A stretch of DNA of 64,000 bases from JAIEPW01 sp964406035. GTDB lineage: Bacteria; Acidobacteriota; Terriglobia; Bryobacterales; Bryobacteraceae. Each line of letters begins with the position of its first letter. The first letter of the stretch is position 1. The stretch spans positions 34,879-98,878 of the forward strand of contig CAYOQB010000003.1 of NCBI GenBank assembly GCA_964406035.1, in the 5' to 3' direction. Below are positions 43,373 to 51,926 of this stretch, piece after piece. The translations under genes and the position numbers were made by a program. The notes under the pieces are model-generated. The model ran no database searches. It saw only the letters and a program-made list of their open reading frames with translations, and was not told the origin of the DNA.

Positions 43373-44617
43373 ATGTTCAAGCGCATGCGCTTCCACGTGG
43401 CGGTGTTCTTCTCCGTCATCGGCCCAGGCTTCATCACCGCGGTAGTTGACAACGACGCGGGCGGCATCTACACCTACTCGCAGGCGGGGGCGAAGTACGG
43501 CTACCTGCCCTTGTGGACCCTGCTTCCCATCACGCTGCTGTTGATCGTGACGCAGGAGATGTGCTCCCGCATGGGCGCGGTCACGGAAAAAGGCCTGTCC
43601 GACCTGATCCGCGAGGAGTTCGGGCTGCGCACCACGTTCCTCATGATGGCCGCGCTGGTGGCCGCCAACATCACCAACGTCATGGCCAACTTCGCCGGCA
43701 TCGCCAGCTCCCTGGAGCTATTCGGCATCAGCCGCTACATCTCCGTCCCGCTGGGCGCCGCCGCCGTCTGGACGCTGGTGGTGAAGGGCACCTATGACCG
43801 CATCGAGAAGATCTTCCTGTTCGCCTGCGTGGTCTACGTCGCCTACATCATCTCCGGCGTCCTGGTGGGCCCGGACTGGAAGCAGGCGGCGATCGACAGC
43901 GTGCGGCCCCGCTTGTTCTTCGACGCCGGCTACATCTCCATGCTCATCGGGATGGTGGGCACCTCCATCGCGCCGTGGATGCAGTTCTATCTGCAGGCCG
44001 CGGTGGTGGAGAAGGGCGTGACGGCCAAGGAGTACAAGGAGAGCCGGATCGAGGTGATCGTGGGCTGCATCGTGATGAGCGTGATCGCCTTCTTCATCAT
44101 CGTGGCCTGCGCCGGCGCGATCTATTCGCAAGGTCCCCGCGAGATCCGCGACGCCGCCGACGCCGCCATGGGCCTGCGTCCCTTCGGACCCTACGCATCG
44201 CTGCTGTTCGCGGTCGGGCTGTTCAATGCGTCGCTGTTCGCGGCCTGCATTCTTCCGCTGTCCACTTCCTACACCGTCTGTGAAGGCTTGGGCTTCGAAT
44301 CCGGCGTCAACAAGAACCTGCGCGAAGCGCCGATCTTCTATGGCCTGTTCACGCTGCTGATCGTCGTGGGCGCGGGCGTAGTGCTGCTTCCCGGCTTCCC
44401 CCTGGTCCGCATGATTCTGCTGTCGCAGGTGATCAACGGCATGCTGCTGCCCTTCGTGCTGATCTTCATGACGCTGCTGGTGAACAAGAAGCGGGTGATG
44501 CGGGACTGGACCAATTCGCGGATCTACAACGCGGTGGCCTGGTCGGCCGTGGCGCTGATGATCGGCCTGACGCTGGCCCTGGTGGGAATCACTATCCAGG
44601 AGCTGATGGCGTCGTAG
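43373..44617 (+). CDS. Nramp-related divalent metal transporter (NRMT-like, possible Mg2+ transporter)
   Basis: The protein (414 residues) has about 11 helices and the Nramp fold. The normally invariant DPGN motif of helix 1 reads DAGG (Asp28-Gly31), and MPHN of helix 6 reads APWM (Ala200-Met203), so the soft metal ligand methionine is replaced by alanine. Loss of that methionine is a feature of the Nramp-related Mg2+ transporters, in contrast to the Mn2+/Fe2+ members. GGAG lies 10 nt before the ATG. The partner upstream carries MgtE-N and CBS domains, which also points to Mg2+. The metal is therefore inferred, not shown. Confidence 0.85.
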   Translation: MFKRMRFHVAVFFSVIGPGFITAVVDNDAGGIYTYSQAGAKYGYLPLWTLLPITLLLIVTQEMCSRMGAVTEKGLSDLIREEFGLRTTFLMMAALVAANITNVMANFAGIASSLELFGISRYISVPLGAAAVWTLVVKGTYDRIEKIFLFACVVYVAYIISGVLVGPDWKQAAIDSVRPRLFFDAGYISMLIGMVGTSIAPWMQFYLQAAVVEKGVTAKEYKESRIEVIVGCIVMSVIAFFIIVACAGAIYSQGPREIRDAADAAMGLRPFGPYASLLFAVGLFNASLFAACILPLSTSYTVCEGLGFESGVNKNLREAPIFYGLFTLLIVVGAGVVLLPGFPLVRMILLSQVINGMLLPFVLIFMTLLVNKKRVMRDWTNSRIYNAVAWSAVALMIGLTLALVGITIQELMAS

Positions 44618-44627
44618 AATTGGAGCC

Positions 44628-45155
44628 ATGAACGAGAAAGTGCGCGGCCCGGTGGCGGTGGTGATCGAGACCGCGCTGGGCGACATCCACGTGGTGCTGG
44701 AAACGGGCAAGGCGCCCATTACCAGCGACAACTTCCTCCGTTACGTGGACGAGGGCGCCTACAGCGGAGGGCGGTTCCATCGCACCGTGAAGATGGACAA
44801 TCAGCCCCGTAACGATGTGAAGATCGAGGTGATTCAGGCCGGTCCGCGGCCGGACGCGAAGCAGCATCCGCCGATCCCGATGGAGCCCACGCTGCAGACC
44901 AAGATCGTGCACAAGGACGGCGTGATCTCCATGGCGCGCGGCGCGCCGGATTCGGCCACCAGCGATTTCTTCATCTGCATCGGCGACCAGCCTTCGCTCG
45001 ATTATTCCGGCGCGCGCAACCCCGACGGCAAGGGCTTCGCCGCCTTCGGCCGCGTAACCCGCGGCATGGATGTCGTACGGCGAATCCAGGCATCGCCTTG
45101 CCAGGAGCAGCGGCTCACGCCGCCCGTGGAGATCCGGCGCATCCGCCGCGCCTGA
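44628..45155 (+). CDS. Cyclophilin-type peptidyl-prolyl isomerase
   Basis: The 175-residue protein is a cyclophilin. It opens with VVIETALGDIHVVLETGKAP, keeps the catalytic-arginine region YSGGRFHRTV and the core VISMARGAPDSATSDFFICI, and ends with the usual GMDVVRRIQ helix. There is no signal peptide, so it is cytoplasmic. It catalyses proline cis-trans isomerisation during folding. It starts 10 bp after the transporter gene and is likely in its operon. Confidence 0.92.
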   Translation: MNEKVRGPVAVVIETALGDIHVVLETGKAPITSDNFLRYVDEGAYSGGRFHRTVKMDNQPRNDVKIEVIQAGPRPDAKQHPPIPMEPTLQTKIVHKDGVISMARGAPDSATSDFFICIGDQPSLDYSGARNPDGKGFAAFGRVTRGMDVVRRIQASPCQEQRLTPPVEIRRIRRA

Positions 45156-45174
45156 CTTGTGGGAGACTGAAATC

Positions 45175-45813
45175 GTGCGCTGTAGTTGCCGTGCCGAACT
45201 CCCGGAAGACGCGCTTTTCTGCCATCGCTGCGGAAAGCCGCAGCGTGACGATCTGATCGCGCCGGAGCCGGAACCCGAGCCAGCGGTCGCCTTCATCCCC
45301 CCGCCCGCTCCCCCGCCGGTGCTGGAACCGGCCCCGCCCGTGTACCTGAATCTCTTCAGCGGACCGGTGGTGCGTACGGCTATCATCGCGGCCTTGATTC
45401 TGCTGTTCGCCTCCTCGCTGTTCGTCGCCGTGAACCCCTTTCTCGCCTTGCTGGGCGTGGTGCTGGGCGGCTTTGTTGCCGTGGCCTTGCATCGCAAGCT
45501 GACCGCGCAGGAACTTTCCGTCCTGAACGGGCTGCGCCTCGGCTGGTTCGCCGGATTCTTCAGCTTCCTGATGGTGATGCTGATGTTCGCCATCACCGCC
45601 TTCGCCCTCTCCGACCCGGAGATCCGGCAGGCCTGGAGCGAGGGAATGCGGCGGTCCCAAATGGGCGAGGATGCGGTCCGGCAGTTGATGGACATGATGA
45701 GCGACCCCGCCACGGTGCTCACCAGTCTGTTTGCCGGCTTCCTGCAGTTGACGGTGCTTTCGTCGCTGGGCGGAGCGCTCGGCGCCAAGCTCTTGGGACG
45801 CTCGTCCCGCTAA
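45175..45813 (+). CDS. Zinc-ribbon membrane protein, unknown function
   Basis: The protein (212 residues) starts with a zinc ribbon (CSCRAELPEDALFCHRCGKP, Cys pairs spaced as CxC...CxxC), then a Pro-rich linker (~35-60) and about four membrane helices (IIAALILLFASSLFVAV; LLGVVLGGFVAVAL; FFSFLMVMLMFAITAF; LQLTVLSSLGGALGA). No enzyme domain was recognised. GTG at 45175 has GGGAG ~10 nt upstream. The frame is open further upstream, but that part lies inside the cyclophilin gene. It ends 4 bp into the convergent ADOP gene. Confidence 0.75.
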   Translation: MRCSCRAELPEDALFCHRCGKPQRDDLIAPEPEPEPAVAFIPPPAPPPVLEPAPPVYLNLFSGPVVRTAIIAALILLFASSLFVAVNPFLALLGVVLGGFVAVALHRKLTAQELSVLNGLRLGWFAGFFSFLMVMLMFAITAFALSDPEIRQAWSEGMRRSQMGEDAVRQLMDMMSDPATVLTSLFAGFLQLTVLSSLGGALGAKLLGRSSR

Positions 45814-48200
45814 CGGCGGATCGCCTCCAGCGGATCGATGCGCGACGCACGCCATGCCGGAATCCCGCTGGCCGCCGCGGCCGTTAGCAGCAGCAGCCCG
45901 CAAACCGACGCATAAGTCCAGAAGTCCAGCGGTGTCACGCCGAAAATTAGCCCGGAAATTGCCCTCGCCAGCAGCAGCGCCAGCGCCAGGCCCACCCCCA
46001 GGCCGCCGGCGGCGATCAGAATCGCCCGGGTCATCATCAGGCCCAGAACGTCCGCCACGCGCGCGCCCAGCACCATGCGCACCCCGATCTCCGGCCGCCG
46101 CTCGGTGACCGATTGCGACATCAGCCCGAAAATGCCGGCCGCGATCATCGCCAGGGCGATCAGGCCCATTACGCTGAGAAGCGCCGTAACGTAGGTCAGC
46201 CCGGCCACCGCGTCGGCGATGACCTTGGACCAGCTCTTGACGTAATAGAAAGGCTGCTCCGCGTCCACGGCGGCCAGCCGCGCCCGCACCGCCGCGGCAA
46301 GGCTCGCCGGATCTCCGGAAGTTCGCAGCGACAGCACGCCAAAACGGCTGGTCTGCTGGCTGAGCGGCAGGTACACCGCCGGCTCCTGGGTGCGCTCCGT
46401 CCAGACATAGGGCATATCGGTGACAACGCCCACCACGCGGTAGAGTTCGCCGCCCGGCTCCACGCGGAAGCCGCGCCCGATCGCCGCCTGTCCCGGCCAC
46501 CAGCCACGGGCGGCCGCCTGGTTGATCACCGCTACGCGCGGCGCCTCCGCGCCGTCGGACTCGCGCAACTCCCGGCCCTCCCGAAGCTGCATTCGCAGCG
46601 TGGCGAAGTAGCCGGGGCTGATCGATTGCTTCAACGCCACCAGCCGCTGCCCCGGCTCTTCCACCCGGCCTTCCGGCAGCACCCGTGTGTAGTAGGTGTC
46701 GAAGTTGTAGGGAATCGTGCTGGAGATAGCGGCGGATTCCACGCCCGGGACAGCGGCGGCCTCCGCCAGGAGTCTCTGCTTCACCGCCGCCTGGTCGAGC
46801 TGCCCGGGGTAGCGGGTCCTGGACAGGTCGAAGGACAAGGTGAGCACCCGTTCCGGATGGTGCGCATCCAGCCGCGACACGATGGACTGCATTCCGCGGA
46901 TCATCAGGCCCGCTCCCGCCAGCAAAACGACCGACAAGGCGATCTCCGAGGCGAGCAGGAAACTCCGCAGCCGCCGCCGCGATCCGCCGCCCAGAAATCC
47001 GCGCCCGCCTTCCTTCAACGAATCGTTCAGATCGGGCCGGGAGCTCCCGAACGCCGGCGCGATTCCCGCCGCCAGGCCCGACAGCAGCGCGAGCGCCAGC
47101 GTGAACATCGCCACCCGCCCATCCAGCCCGATGCGATGCCAGCCGCCGACGAACTTCTCGACATCGGCCGGCATCGATCGCACGATCAGATCGACGAACC
47201 AGAACGACAGCAGCAGCCCGGCGATGGCGCCGCACGCCGACAGCACCACGCTCTCCGCCAGCAGTTGCCGCATCAAGCGCCAGCGCGAAGCCCCCAGCGC
47301 GGAGCGCAGCGCCAGTTCCCGGGATCGCGCGGCGGACCGCGCAAACTGCAGGTTGGCGACATTCGCGCAGGCGATCAGCAGCACCAGCATCACCGAGTAC
47401 AGCGACAGGCGGGAGTACTCACGCGTGTAGTCGCTGTTCAGGAATTCGGGCAAGGGCAGAATGCGTACGTTCCAATCGCGATTGCTCTCCGGGTGAGCCT
47501 GGGACAGTCTTCCGGCGATGGCGCGCATCTCCTGGCGGGCTTCCCCGATCCCGGTTTCGGGCCGCAGCCGCGCGAGCACCTGCAGATTGCGCGACTCGCG
47601 GGCCGCGCTGTCTTTGGGCGTCAGCTCCAGCGGGATCCACAGATCCGCCGTGGAGGGAAAGCGGAAGTCGCGGCTCATCACGCCGGCGACGCGGTACTTC
47701 TGGCCATCCACCTGAATTTCGCTGCCGATCGCGCCCGCATTGCCCTGAAAGCGCCGGTCGAACAGCCGGCGGCTCAATACCACCGCGTCGCGATCGCCCG
47801 GAAGCAGCGCGCTGCCGTGCTCCGCCGCCGCGCCCAAGGTATCGAAGAACGCGGCTTCCACGCGCGCGGCGATCGCCTTCTCCGGCTCTCCGCTCCCGGT
47901 CAGGTTCACGTCGTCGAGGCGGATCGCCACCATGCGGTCGAAGCCGCGCGCAGCCGACCGCCAGTCCGCGAGATTCGCCGCCGATACGGAAGTCCAGTCG
48001 CGGGTTTCGCCCGGACGCATTTCCTGCACCATCACCAGCCGGTGCAACCCCGGCAGATCGATGGGTTTGTTCAACAGCGCGTCCACCACGCTGAACATCG
48101 CCGAGGTCGACGCGATGCCCAGGGCGAAGGTCACGATGGCGATCGCGGAATAGCCCGGCGCGCGCGCCAGATTGCGGATGCCCAGCAACAGATCATTCAT
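45810..48200 (-). CDS. ADOP-type ABC transporter permease, copy 5
   Basis: The 796-residue protein begins MNDLLLGIRNLARAPGYSAI and shows two MacB_PCD/FtsX halves (RELALRSALGASRWRL; PEIGVRMVLGARVADV) and the end RIDPLEAIRR. It is overlapped by 8 bp by the upstream ADOP gene, so copies 5 and 6 are a translationally coupled tandem pair. They differ clearly in sequence, so the pair is an old duplication, and they may form a heterodimer. No ATPase gene is adjacent. Confidence 0.9.
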   Translation of the reverse strand: MNDLLLGIRNLARAPGYSAIAIVTFALGIASTSAMFSVVDALLNKPIDLPGLHRLVMVQEMRPGETRDWTSVSAANLADWRSAARGFDRMVAIRLDDVNLTGSGEPEKAIAARVEAAFFDTLGAAAEHGSALLPGDRDAVVLSRRLFDRRFQGNAGAIGSEIQVDGQKYRVAGVMSRDFRFPSTADLWIPLELTPKDSAARESRNLQVLARLRPETGIGEARQEMRAIAGRLSQAHPESNRDWNVRILPLPEFLNSDYTREYSRLSLYSVMLVLLIACANVANLQFARSAARSRELALRSALGASRWRLMRQLLAESVVLSACGAIAGLLLSFWFVDLIVRSMPADVEKFVGGWHRIGLDGRVAMFTLALALLSGLAAGIAPAFGSSRPDLNDSLKEGGRGFLGGGSRRRLRSFLLASEIALSVVLLAGAGLMIRGMQSIVSRLDAHHPERVLTLSFDLSRTRYPGQLDQAAVKQRLLAEAAAVPGVESAAISSTIPYNFDTYYTRVLPEGRVEEPGQRLVALKQSISPGYFATLRMQLREGRELRESDGAEAPRVAVINQAAARGWWPGQAAIGRGFRVEPGGELYRVVGVVTDMPYVWTERTQEPAVYLPLSQQTSRFGVLSLRTSGDPASLAAAVRARLAAVDAEQPFYYVKSWSKVIADAVAGLTYVTALLSVMGLIALAMIAAGIFGLMSQSVTERRPEIGVRMVLGARVADVLGLMMTRAILIAAGGLGVGLALALLLARAISGLIFGVTPLDFWTYASVCGLLLLTAAAASGIPAWRASRIDPLEAIRR

Positions 48201-50730
48201 AGCGTAAGGAGATCATCGGATCGATTCGGGTGGCGCGGCGCGCGGGGAAATAGCCCGCCGCGAAGGCCACCAGGACGATGCACAGGGTGGCCAGCGCGAA
48301 TACCATCGGGTCCGAAGCCTTGGTCCCGAACAGAAGCGATTCGGCCACGCGGCCCAGCCCATAGCCCGCCGGAATCCCGAACAGCATGCCGGCGAATGCC
48401 ATCATCGCGACATCCTTCAGCACCAGCCCCCGGACATCGCCGGCGCGCGCGCCCAGAGCTATGCGGATGCCGAACTCGCGCGTCCGCCGCGCCACCGAAT
48501 AGGCCATCACGCCGTAAGTGCCGATCGCCGCCAGCAGCGCCGCCAGCGCCCCGAAGGCGATCGAGAGAGTGGTGGTCAGCCGCTCCGCTGTCGTCGACTC
48601 CTCCACCACCTCGCTCAACGGACGGACGCTGAACACGGGAAGGTTGCCGTCCAGCCTGGCCACCTCGGCGCGAACCGCGCCGGCGATGGAGCCGGGATCC
48701 TGCGCCGTGCGGACATACAGCGTCATCGCTCCCAGCGATTCTCTTTGCATGTACGGGAAGTAGATGGAGCGCAGCGTCGCCCCGCGGACGCTGCGCTGCT
48801 TGCTGTCGGCCACCACGCCGACTACTTCGATGTCCAGCTTGACCTTGTCGCCCCGGCCCTGCCCGATTCTTCGGCCGATCGGGTCCCGCCCCGCGAAGTG
48901 GCGCTTGGCCAGGGTCTCGTTGATGATCGCGACTTTCTGCCGCCCCTGCGTGTCGGCTCGCGTGAAGTCGCGGCCGGCGATCAGCGGAATTCCGAGCGAC
49001 GCGAAATACTTCGGCGAGATGAAGTGCTCGCTGAACTGCATGTCCGCGCCTTCGCCGCTCATCGCCTGGGCATTGAATTCACCTTCGGCGGCGGGAACAA
49101 AGCCTTCCACCGTAAAGTTCGACGTATCCAGACTTCCGGTCAGCACCGGAACCTGGGTGATCCCGATCGCCTGCACGCCGGGAATGCCGCCGAGCGCGTC
49201 CTCCAGGCGCTGATACAAGGCCTGCGTCCGCTCGCGATCGTAGCCGTTCAATTCCGGCGCGATGGCGAACGCCAGCACGCGATCCGCCTGCACCCCGAGG
49301 TTGACGTTCTTCAGGTTCAGCAGGCTGCGCGCGAACAGGCCCGCCCCGATGAGCAGCACCGTGGTCAACGCCATTTGCCCGGCGACGAGGAGCTTCCGGA
49401 AGCGCACCTGCGCGGTGCCGGCGCTGACGTTGCCGGTCTGATCCTTCAGCACCGGCGCCACGTCCGGCCGCGTGGCGCGCAGCGCGGGAACGAAGCCGAA
49501 CAGAAGGCCGGTGGCGATGGACAGCAGCGCGCTGAATGCCAGCACCCTGGCGTTCAGCGCAGGCTGCAGCACGGTATCGGAATCGCCCCGCGGCAGCAGG
49601 CTGAACAGGCCATCCAAGGTCCAGGAGGCGACGAACAGCCCGGCCAGCCCGCCCAGCGCCGCGATCACCAGGCTTTCGCACAGCAACTGCCGGATCAGGT
49701 CCGTGCGGCTGGCGCCCATCGCCAGCCGGACCGCGATCTCCTTCTGCCGCGCCGCCGCGCGGGCGATCAGCAGGTTGGCCACGTTCGCGCAGGCGATCAA
49801 CAACACCAGGGCGACCATCGCCATCGCCGCCAGCAGCGGCGTCCGCGCTTCCTGCTGGAGGATGCGGCGCCCCTGTCCGCCTTCCTTCACCACGATCGCC
49901 TGGTTCAGATATCGCGTCTTGCGATCGGACGGCAGGTTCATCTTCTCCGCGTCCGCCTGCAGCGCCGCCGCGAATACCGGCTGCAGCGCGGCCGTGACCT
50001 GCTCCCGCGTGTGTCCCGGCTTCACGCGTCCCAGCACATTCAACCAATAGTCGCGCCAGGACTCCATGCCGTCCCAGTTGGGCGTCATCAGGGCCTTCAT
50101 CGTCATCGGAATGAACAGGTCCGGACGCTGCCCCACCTGCACGCCGAAAAATCCCGCCTCGGCGACTCCGACCACGGTCATGCGATGGCCGTTCACCAGG
50201 ATGCTGTCGTTCAGAATGCCCGCTGACTTCGCAAACCGCCGCTCCCAGAAGCCGTGGCTGAGCACCACCACCGGATGGCCCTTCAAGGTCCGGTCATCCT
50301 CCTGCGTGAACATGCGGCCAATGGCGGGCCGGACGTCCAGGGTCTGGAAGTAATTGCCGGAGACCAGCTCCGCCGAGACCCGTTCCGTCTGGCCCGCGGC
50401 CGAGATGCTGGCGGGGATGCTGAACCGCGCGATCAAATCGGCCGCCTGCTGGCCGTCGCGCAGGGTCTTGTACATCGGATAGGAAAACGCGCCAGCGCCG
50501 CCGTCATCGGACGAGATGCGCCCGCGCTTGGGTCCGGGCGTCTCCAGAACAACCAGTTCGCCGGGCTGCCGCACCGGCAGCGCCCGCAGCAGGACCTGAT
50601 CGAGCAGCGAAAAGATCGCTGTGTTGGCTCCGATTCCCAGCGCAAGCGAAGCCACCGCCACAGCCAAAAACACCGGCGCCCGGCGCAGGGTGCGGATCGC
50701 ATAGAGGAGGTCCGAGACTGTCCGTGTCAT
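48193..50730 (-). CDS. ADOP-type ABC transporter permease, copy 6
   Basis: The protein (845 residues) is the longest ADOP in the window. It opens TRTVSDLLYAIRTLRRAPVF, has a long first periplasmic domain (~55-275), FtsX blocks around KEIAVRLAMGASRTDL and REFGIRIALGARAGDV, and the end RIDPMISLRYE. It is the first gene of the tandem pair with copy 5. The shared C-terminal R-x-DP signature, also seen in the other copies, marks them as one paralogous family. Confidence 0.9.
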   Translation of the reverse strand: MTRTVSDLLYAIRTLRRAPVFLAVAVASLALGIGANTAIFSLLDQVLLRALPVRQPGELVVLETPGPKRGRISSDDGGAGAFSYPMYKTLRDGQQAADLIARFSIPASISAAGQTERVSAELVSGNYFQTLDVRPAIGRMFTQEDDRTLKGHPVVVLSHGFWERRFAKSAGILNDSILVNGHRMTVVGVAEAGFFGVQVGQRPDLFIPMTMKALMTPNWDGMESWRDYWLNVLGRVKPGHTREQVTAALQPVFAAALQADAEKMNLPSDRKTRYLNQAIVVKEGGQGRRILQQEARTPLLAAMAMVALVLLIACANVANLLIARAAARQKEIAVRLAMGASRTDLIRQLLCESLVIAALGGLAGLFVASWTLDGLFSLLPRGDSDTVLQPALNARVLAFSALLSIATGLLFGFVPALRATRPDVAPVLKDQTGNVSAGTAQVRFRKLLVAGQMALTTVLLIGAGLFARSLLNLKNVNLGVQADRVLAFAIAPELNGYDRERTQALYQRLEDALGGIPGVQAIGITQVPVLTGSLDTSNFTVEGFVPAAEGEFNAQAMSGEGADMQFSEHFISPKYFASLGIPLIAGRDFTRADTQGRQKVAIINETLAKRHFAGRDPIGRRIGQGRGDKVKLDIEVVGVVADSKQRSVRGATLRSIYFPYMQRESLGAMTLYVRTAQDPGSIAGAVRAEVARLDGNLPVFSVRPLSEVVEESTTAERLTTTLSIAFGALAALLAAIGTYGVMAYSVARRTREFGIRIALGARAGDVRGLVLKDVAMMAFAGMLFGIPAGYGLGRVAESLLFGTKASDPMVFALATLCIVLVAFAAGYFPARRATRIDPMISLRYE

Positions 50731-50879
50731 CGCACCTGCTTACGCAATCGCCCCGCCACTGGATTCGTTTTCTTTGCAGTGCCTTGCGGGCAGGCGCGCG
50801 CTCAGCGCCGAACATAGTGACCGGATTCGGACAGTCGCCGCTTTGGAACGCCCGGAGCGTGTCGCCAGTCTCATTCGAT

Positions 50880-51353
50880 GTGAGAACTCAAATCAAGCCG
50901 CCTTCCCAGCCCGTCCTGGACCCCTGGGTGGAGCGGCTGGCCCAACTGATGGACTCCTCGGTCCGGGTGGGGCGGTGGTCCTTCGGTTTAGATCCGATCC
51001 TCGGCTTGGTTCCCGGCATTGGGGATGCGATCTCCGGCTTCATTTCGCTGGCGCTGGTGGTTCGAGCCGTGCAGCTTCGCGTGCCTAAATCGGCGGTGGC
51101 GCGGATGATGGTCAACATCGGCCTGGACACCGTGATCGGCGCGGTGCCGATCCTCGGCAGCATTTTTGATTTTGCCTACAAGGCCAACACGCGCAACGTG
51201 ATCATCCTGCGGGAAGCTCTTGCCGGCGCGCGCAGCGCCCGCCGAGACTGGGCCATTGTCGCGGCGGTGATCGGCTTCGCCCTGTTGCTTGCCAGTGTTC
51301 CCGTGATTGTGGCGATCCTGCTGATCCGCGCCTACTGGCCGGGCTGGCTTTGA
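50880..51353 (+). CDS. DUF4112 family membrane protein
   Basis: This 157-residue protein matches DUF4112: LAQLMDSSVRVGRWSFGLDP, then IGLDTVIGAVPILGSIFDFAY and a C-terminal transmembrane helix (WAIVAAVIGFALLLASVPVIV). The G-x-IPGxGD-like loop (LVPGIGDAISG) is typical. Function is unknown. The GTG at 50880 was chosen because the frame upstream reaches into the divergent ADOP start and has no similarity. No strong ribosome-binding site is seen. The 149 bp between 50731 and 50879 hold the divergent promoters, not resolved. Confidence 0.8.
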   Translation: MRTQIKPPSQPVLDPWVERLAQLMDSSVRVGRWSFGLDPILGLVPGIGDAISGFISLALVVRAVQLRVPKSAVARMMVNIGLDTVIGAVPILGSIFDFAYKANTRNVIILREALAGARSARRDWAIVAAVIGFALLLASVPVIVAILLIRAYWPGWL

Positions 51354-51366
51354 GGCTCGCCTCGCT

Positions 51367-51391
51367 CGGTGCCAGGCACCACCTGGCACCG
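51367..51391. repeat. REP-like palindrome, copy 3
   Basis: Perfect arms GGTGCCAGG and CCTGGCACC flank CACCA. It lies 14 bp after the DUF4112 stop and could serve as a transcript-end structure. The 19 nt that follow end at GTAAGCCAA (51411), matching copy 4. Confidence 0.78.
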
Positions 51392-51662
51392 TTCCCGCCG
51401 CGTCAAGGCTGTAAGCCAAGTTTGATCAATAGTATGAAAGGGTTTCCGCCGTGTGCGAAAAACGTGCTTCGAGCAGACCCCCCCTCATTCCAGGTGTTCA
51501 CGCCCGGCAGGCCCAAAGCCTGCCGTTCGACACCCCATCTTCCGATCGGCACTGCAGTCTCCAAAAGTGTTCTCCAAACAAAGGGGGGGGTATTTTGGGC
51601 GGCATTTTTCCACAGCTTAAGCTATAGAAGAACAGCCAGATATCAGAAAACCATCGGGGGAT
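51392..51662. other. Non-coding spacer between REP copies 3 and 4
   Basis: No gene is credible here. It holds a C-run near 51478 and a G8 run at 51583-51590 facing each other, plus a short AGGC/GCCT inverted repeat. Its base composition is more AT-rich than the neighbouring genes. With the palindromes at each end it resembles the 37.6-kb element, but the right end is degenerate. Confidence 0.45.
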
Positions 51663-51687
51663 CGGTGCCAGGCACCACCTGGCACCG
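51663..51687. repeat. REP-like palindrome, copy 4
   Basis: Perfect arms GGTGCCAGG and CCTGGCACC flank CACCA. It is 296 bp after copy 3, and about 65 bp beyond the palindrome are also similar to copy 3 (TCCGCCG, then a GCAAGTCAAATATAGTCAAT-type end at 51707). Confidence 0.78.
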
Positions 51688-51762
51688 TTTCCGCCGTTTA
51701 GGGCTCGCAAGTCAAATATAGTCAATAATTTACACGAATTTCAGTGGTGTGCCGACACGACA

Positions 51763-51863
51763 AGTGTCCGGACGGCAAACGGCCGCTCGTGAACCAGCCC
51801 CCGCCAGCTAATGGATCTCACCATCCTGTGAACCGTCAGCAGCTCCGCCGCGCGATCGCCGGC
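51763..51863 (-). pseudogene. Decayed copy of the sppA 3' end (left flank of the island)
   Basis: These 101 bp match the end of the real sppA gene and its downstream flank (54814-54933) in the same orientation. The last 29 bp (51835-51863, compare 54905-54933) are identical, TGGATCTCA (51812-51820, compare 54860-54868) is identical and covers the sppA stop region, and the part between them fits with a single 22-nt deletion. It is a fragment only. It marks the left edge of the inserted ArsR-SulP-carbonic anhydrase segment. Confidence 0.65.
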
Positions 51864-51869
51864 CCCGCG

Positions 51870-51894
51870 CGGTGCCAGGCACCACCTGGCGCCG
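51870..51894. repeat. REP-like palindrome, copy 5
   Basis: Arms GGTGCCAGG and CCTGGCGCC (one mismatch) flank CACCA. It begins 6 bp after the 29-bp sppA repeat and 33 bp before the carbonic anhydrase stop, so it may also end that transcript. Confidence 0.72.
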
Positions 51895-51926
51895 CTTTCG
51901 CTAGATTTCGCCAAGCGGGCGTGTTT

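Noticed and set aside
46113..48632. Long plus-strand open frame across the two tandem ADOP genes
   Set aside because: It runs through both real genes in the opposite sense and shows no motif; low-complexity Arg/Gln/Pro-rich sequence.
48745..50226. Plus-strand open frame opposite ADOP copy 6
   Set aside because: Antisense shadow without family resemblance or ribosome-binding site.
51367..51894. Possible CRISPR array
   Set aside because: The repeats are palindromic, irregularly spaced (296 and 207 bp) and carry no regular spacers or cas genes.
51354..51926. Possible small gene in the repeat-rich gap
   Set aside because: Open frames here are short, cross the palindromes and have no ribosome-binding site or similarity.
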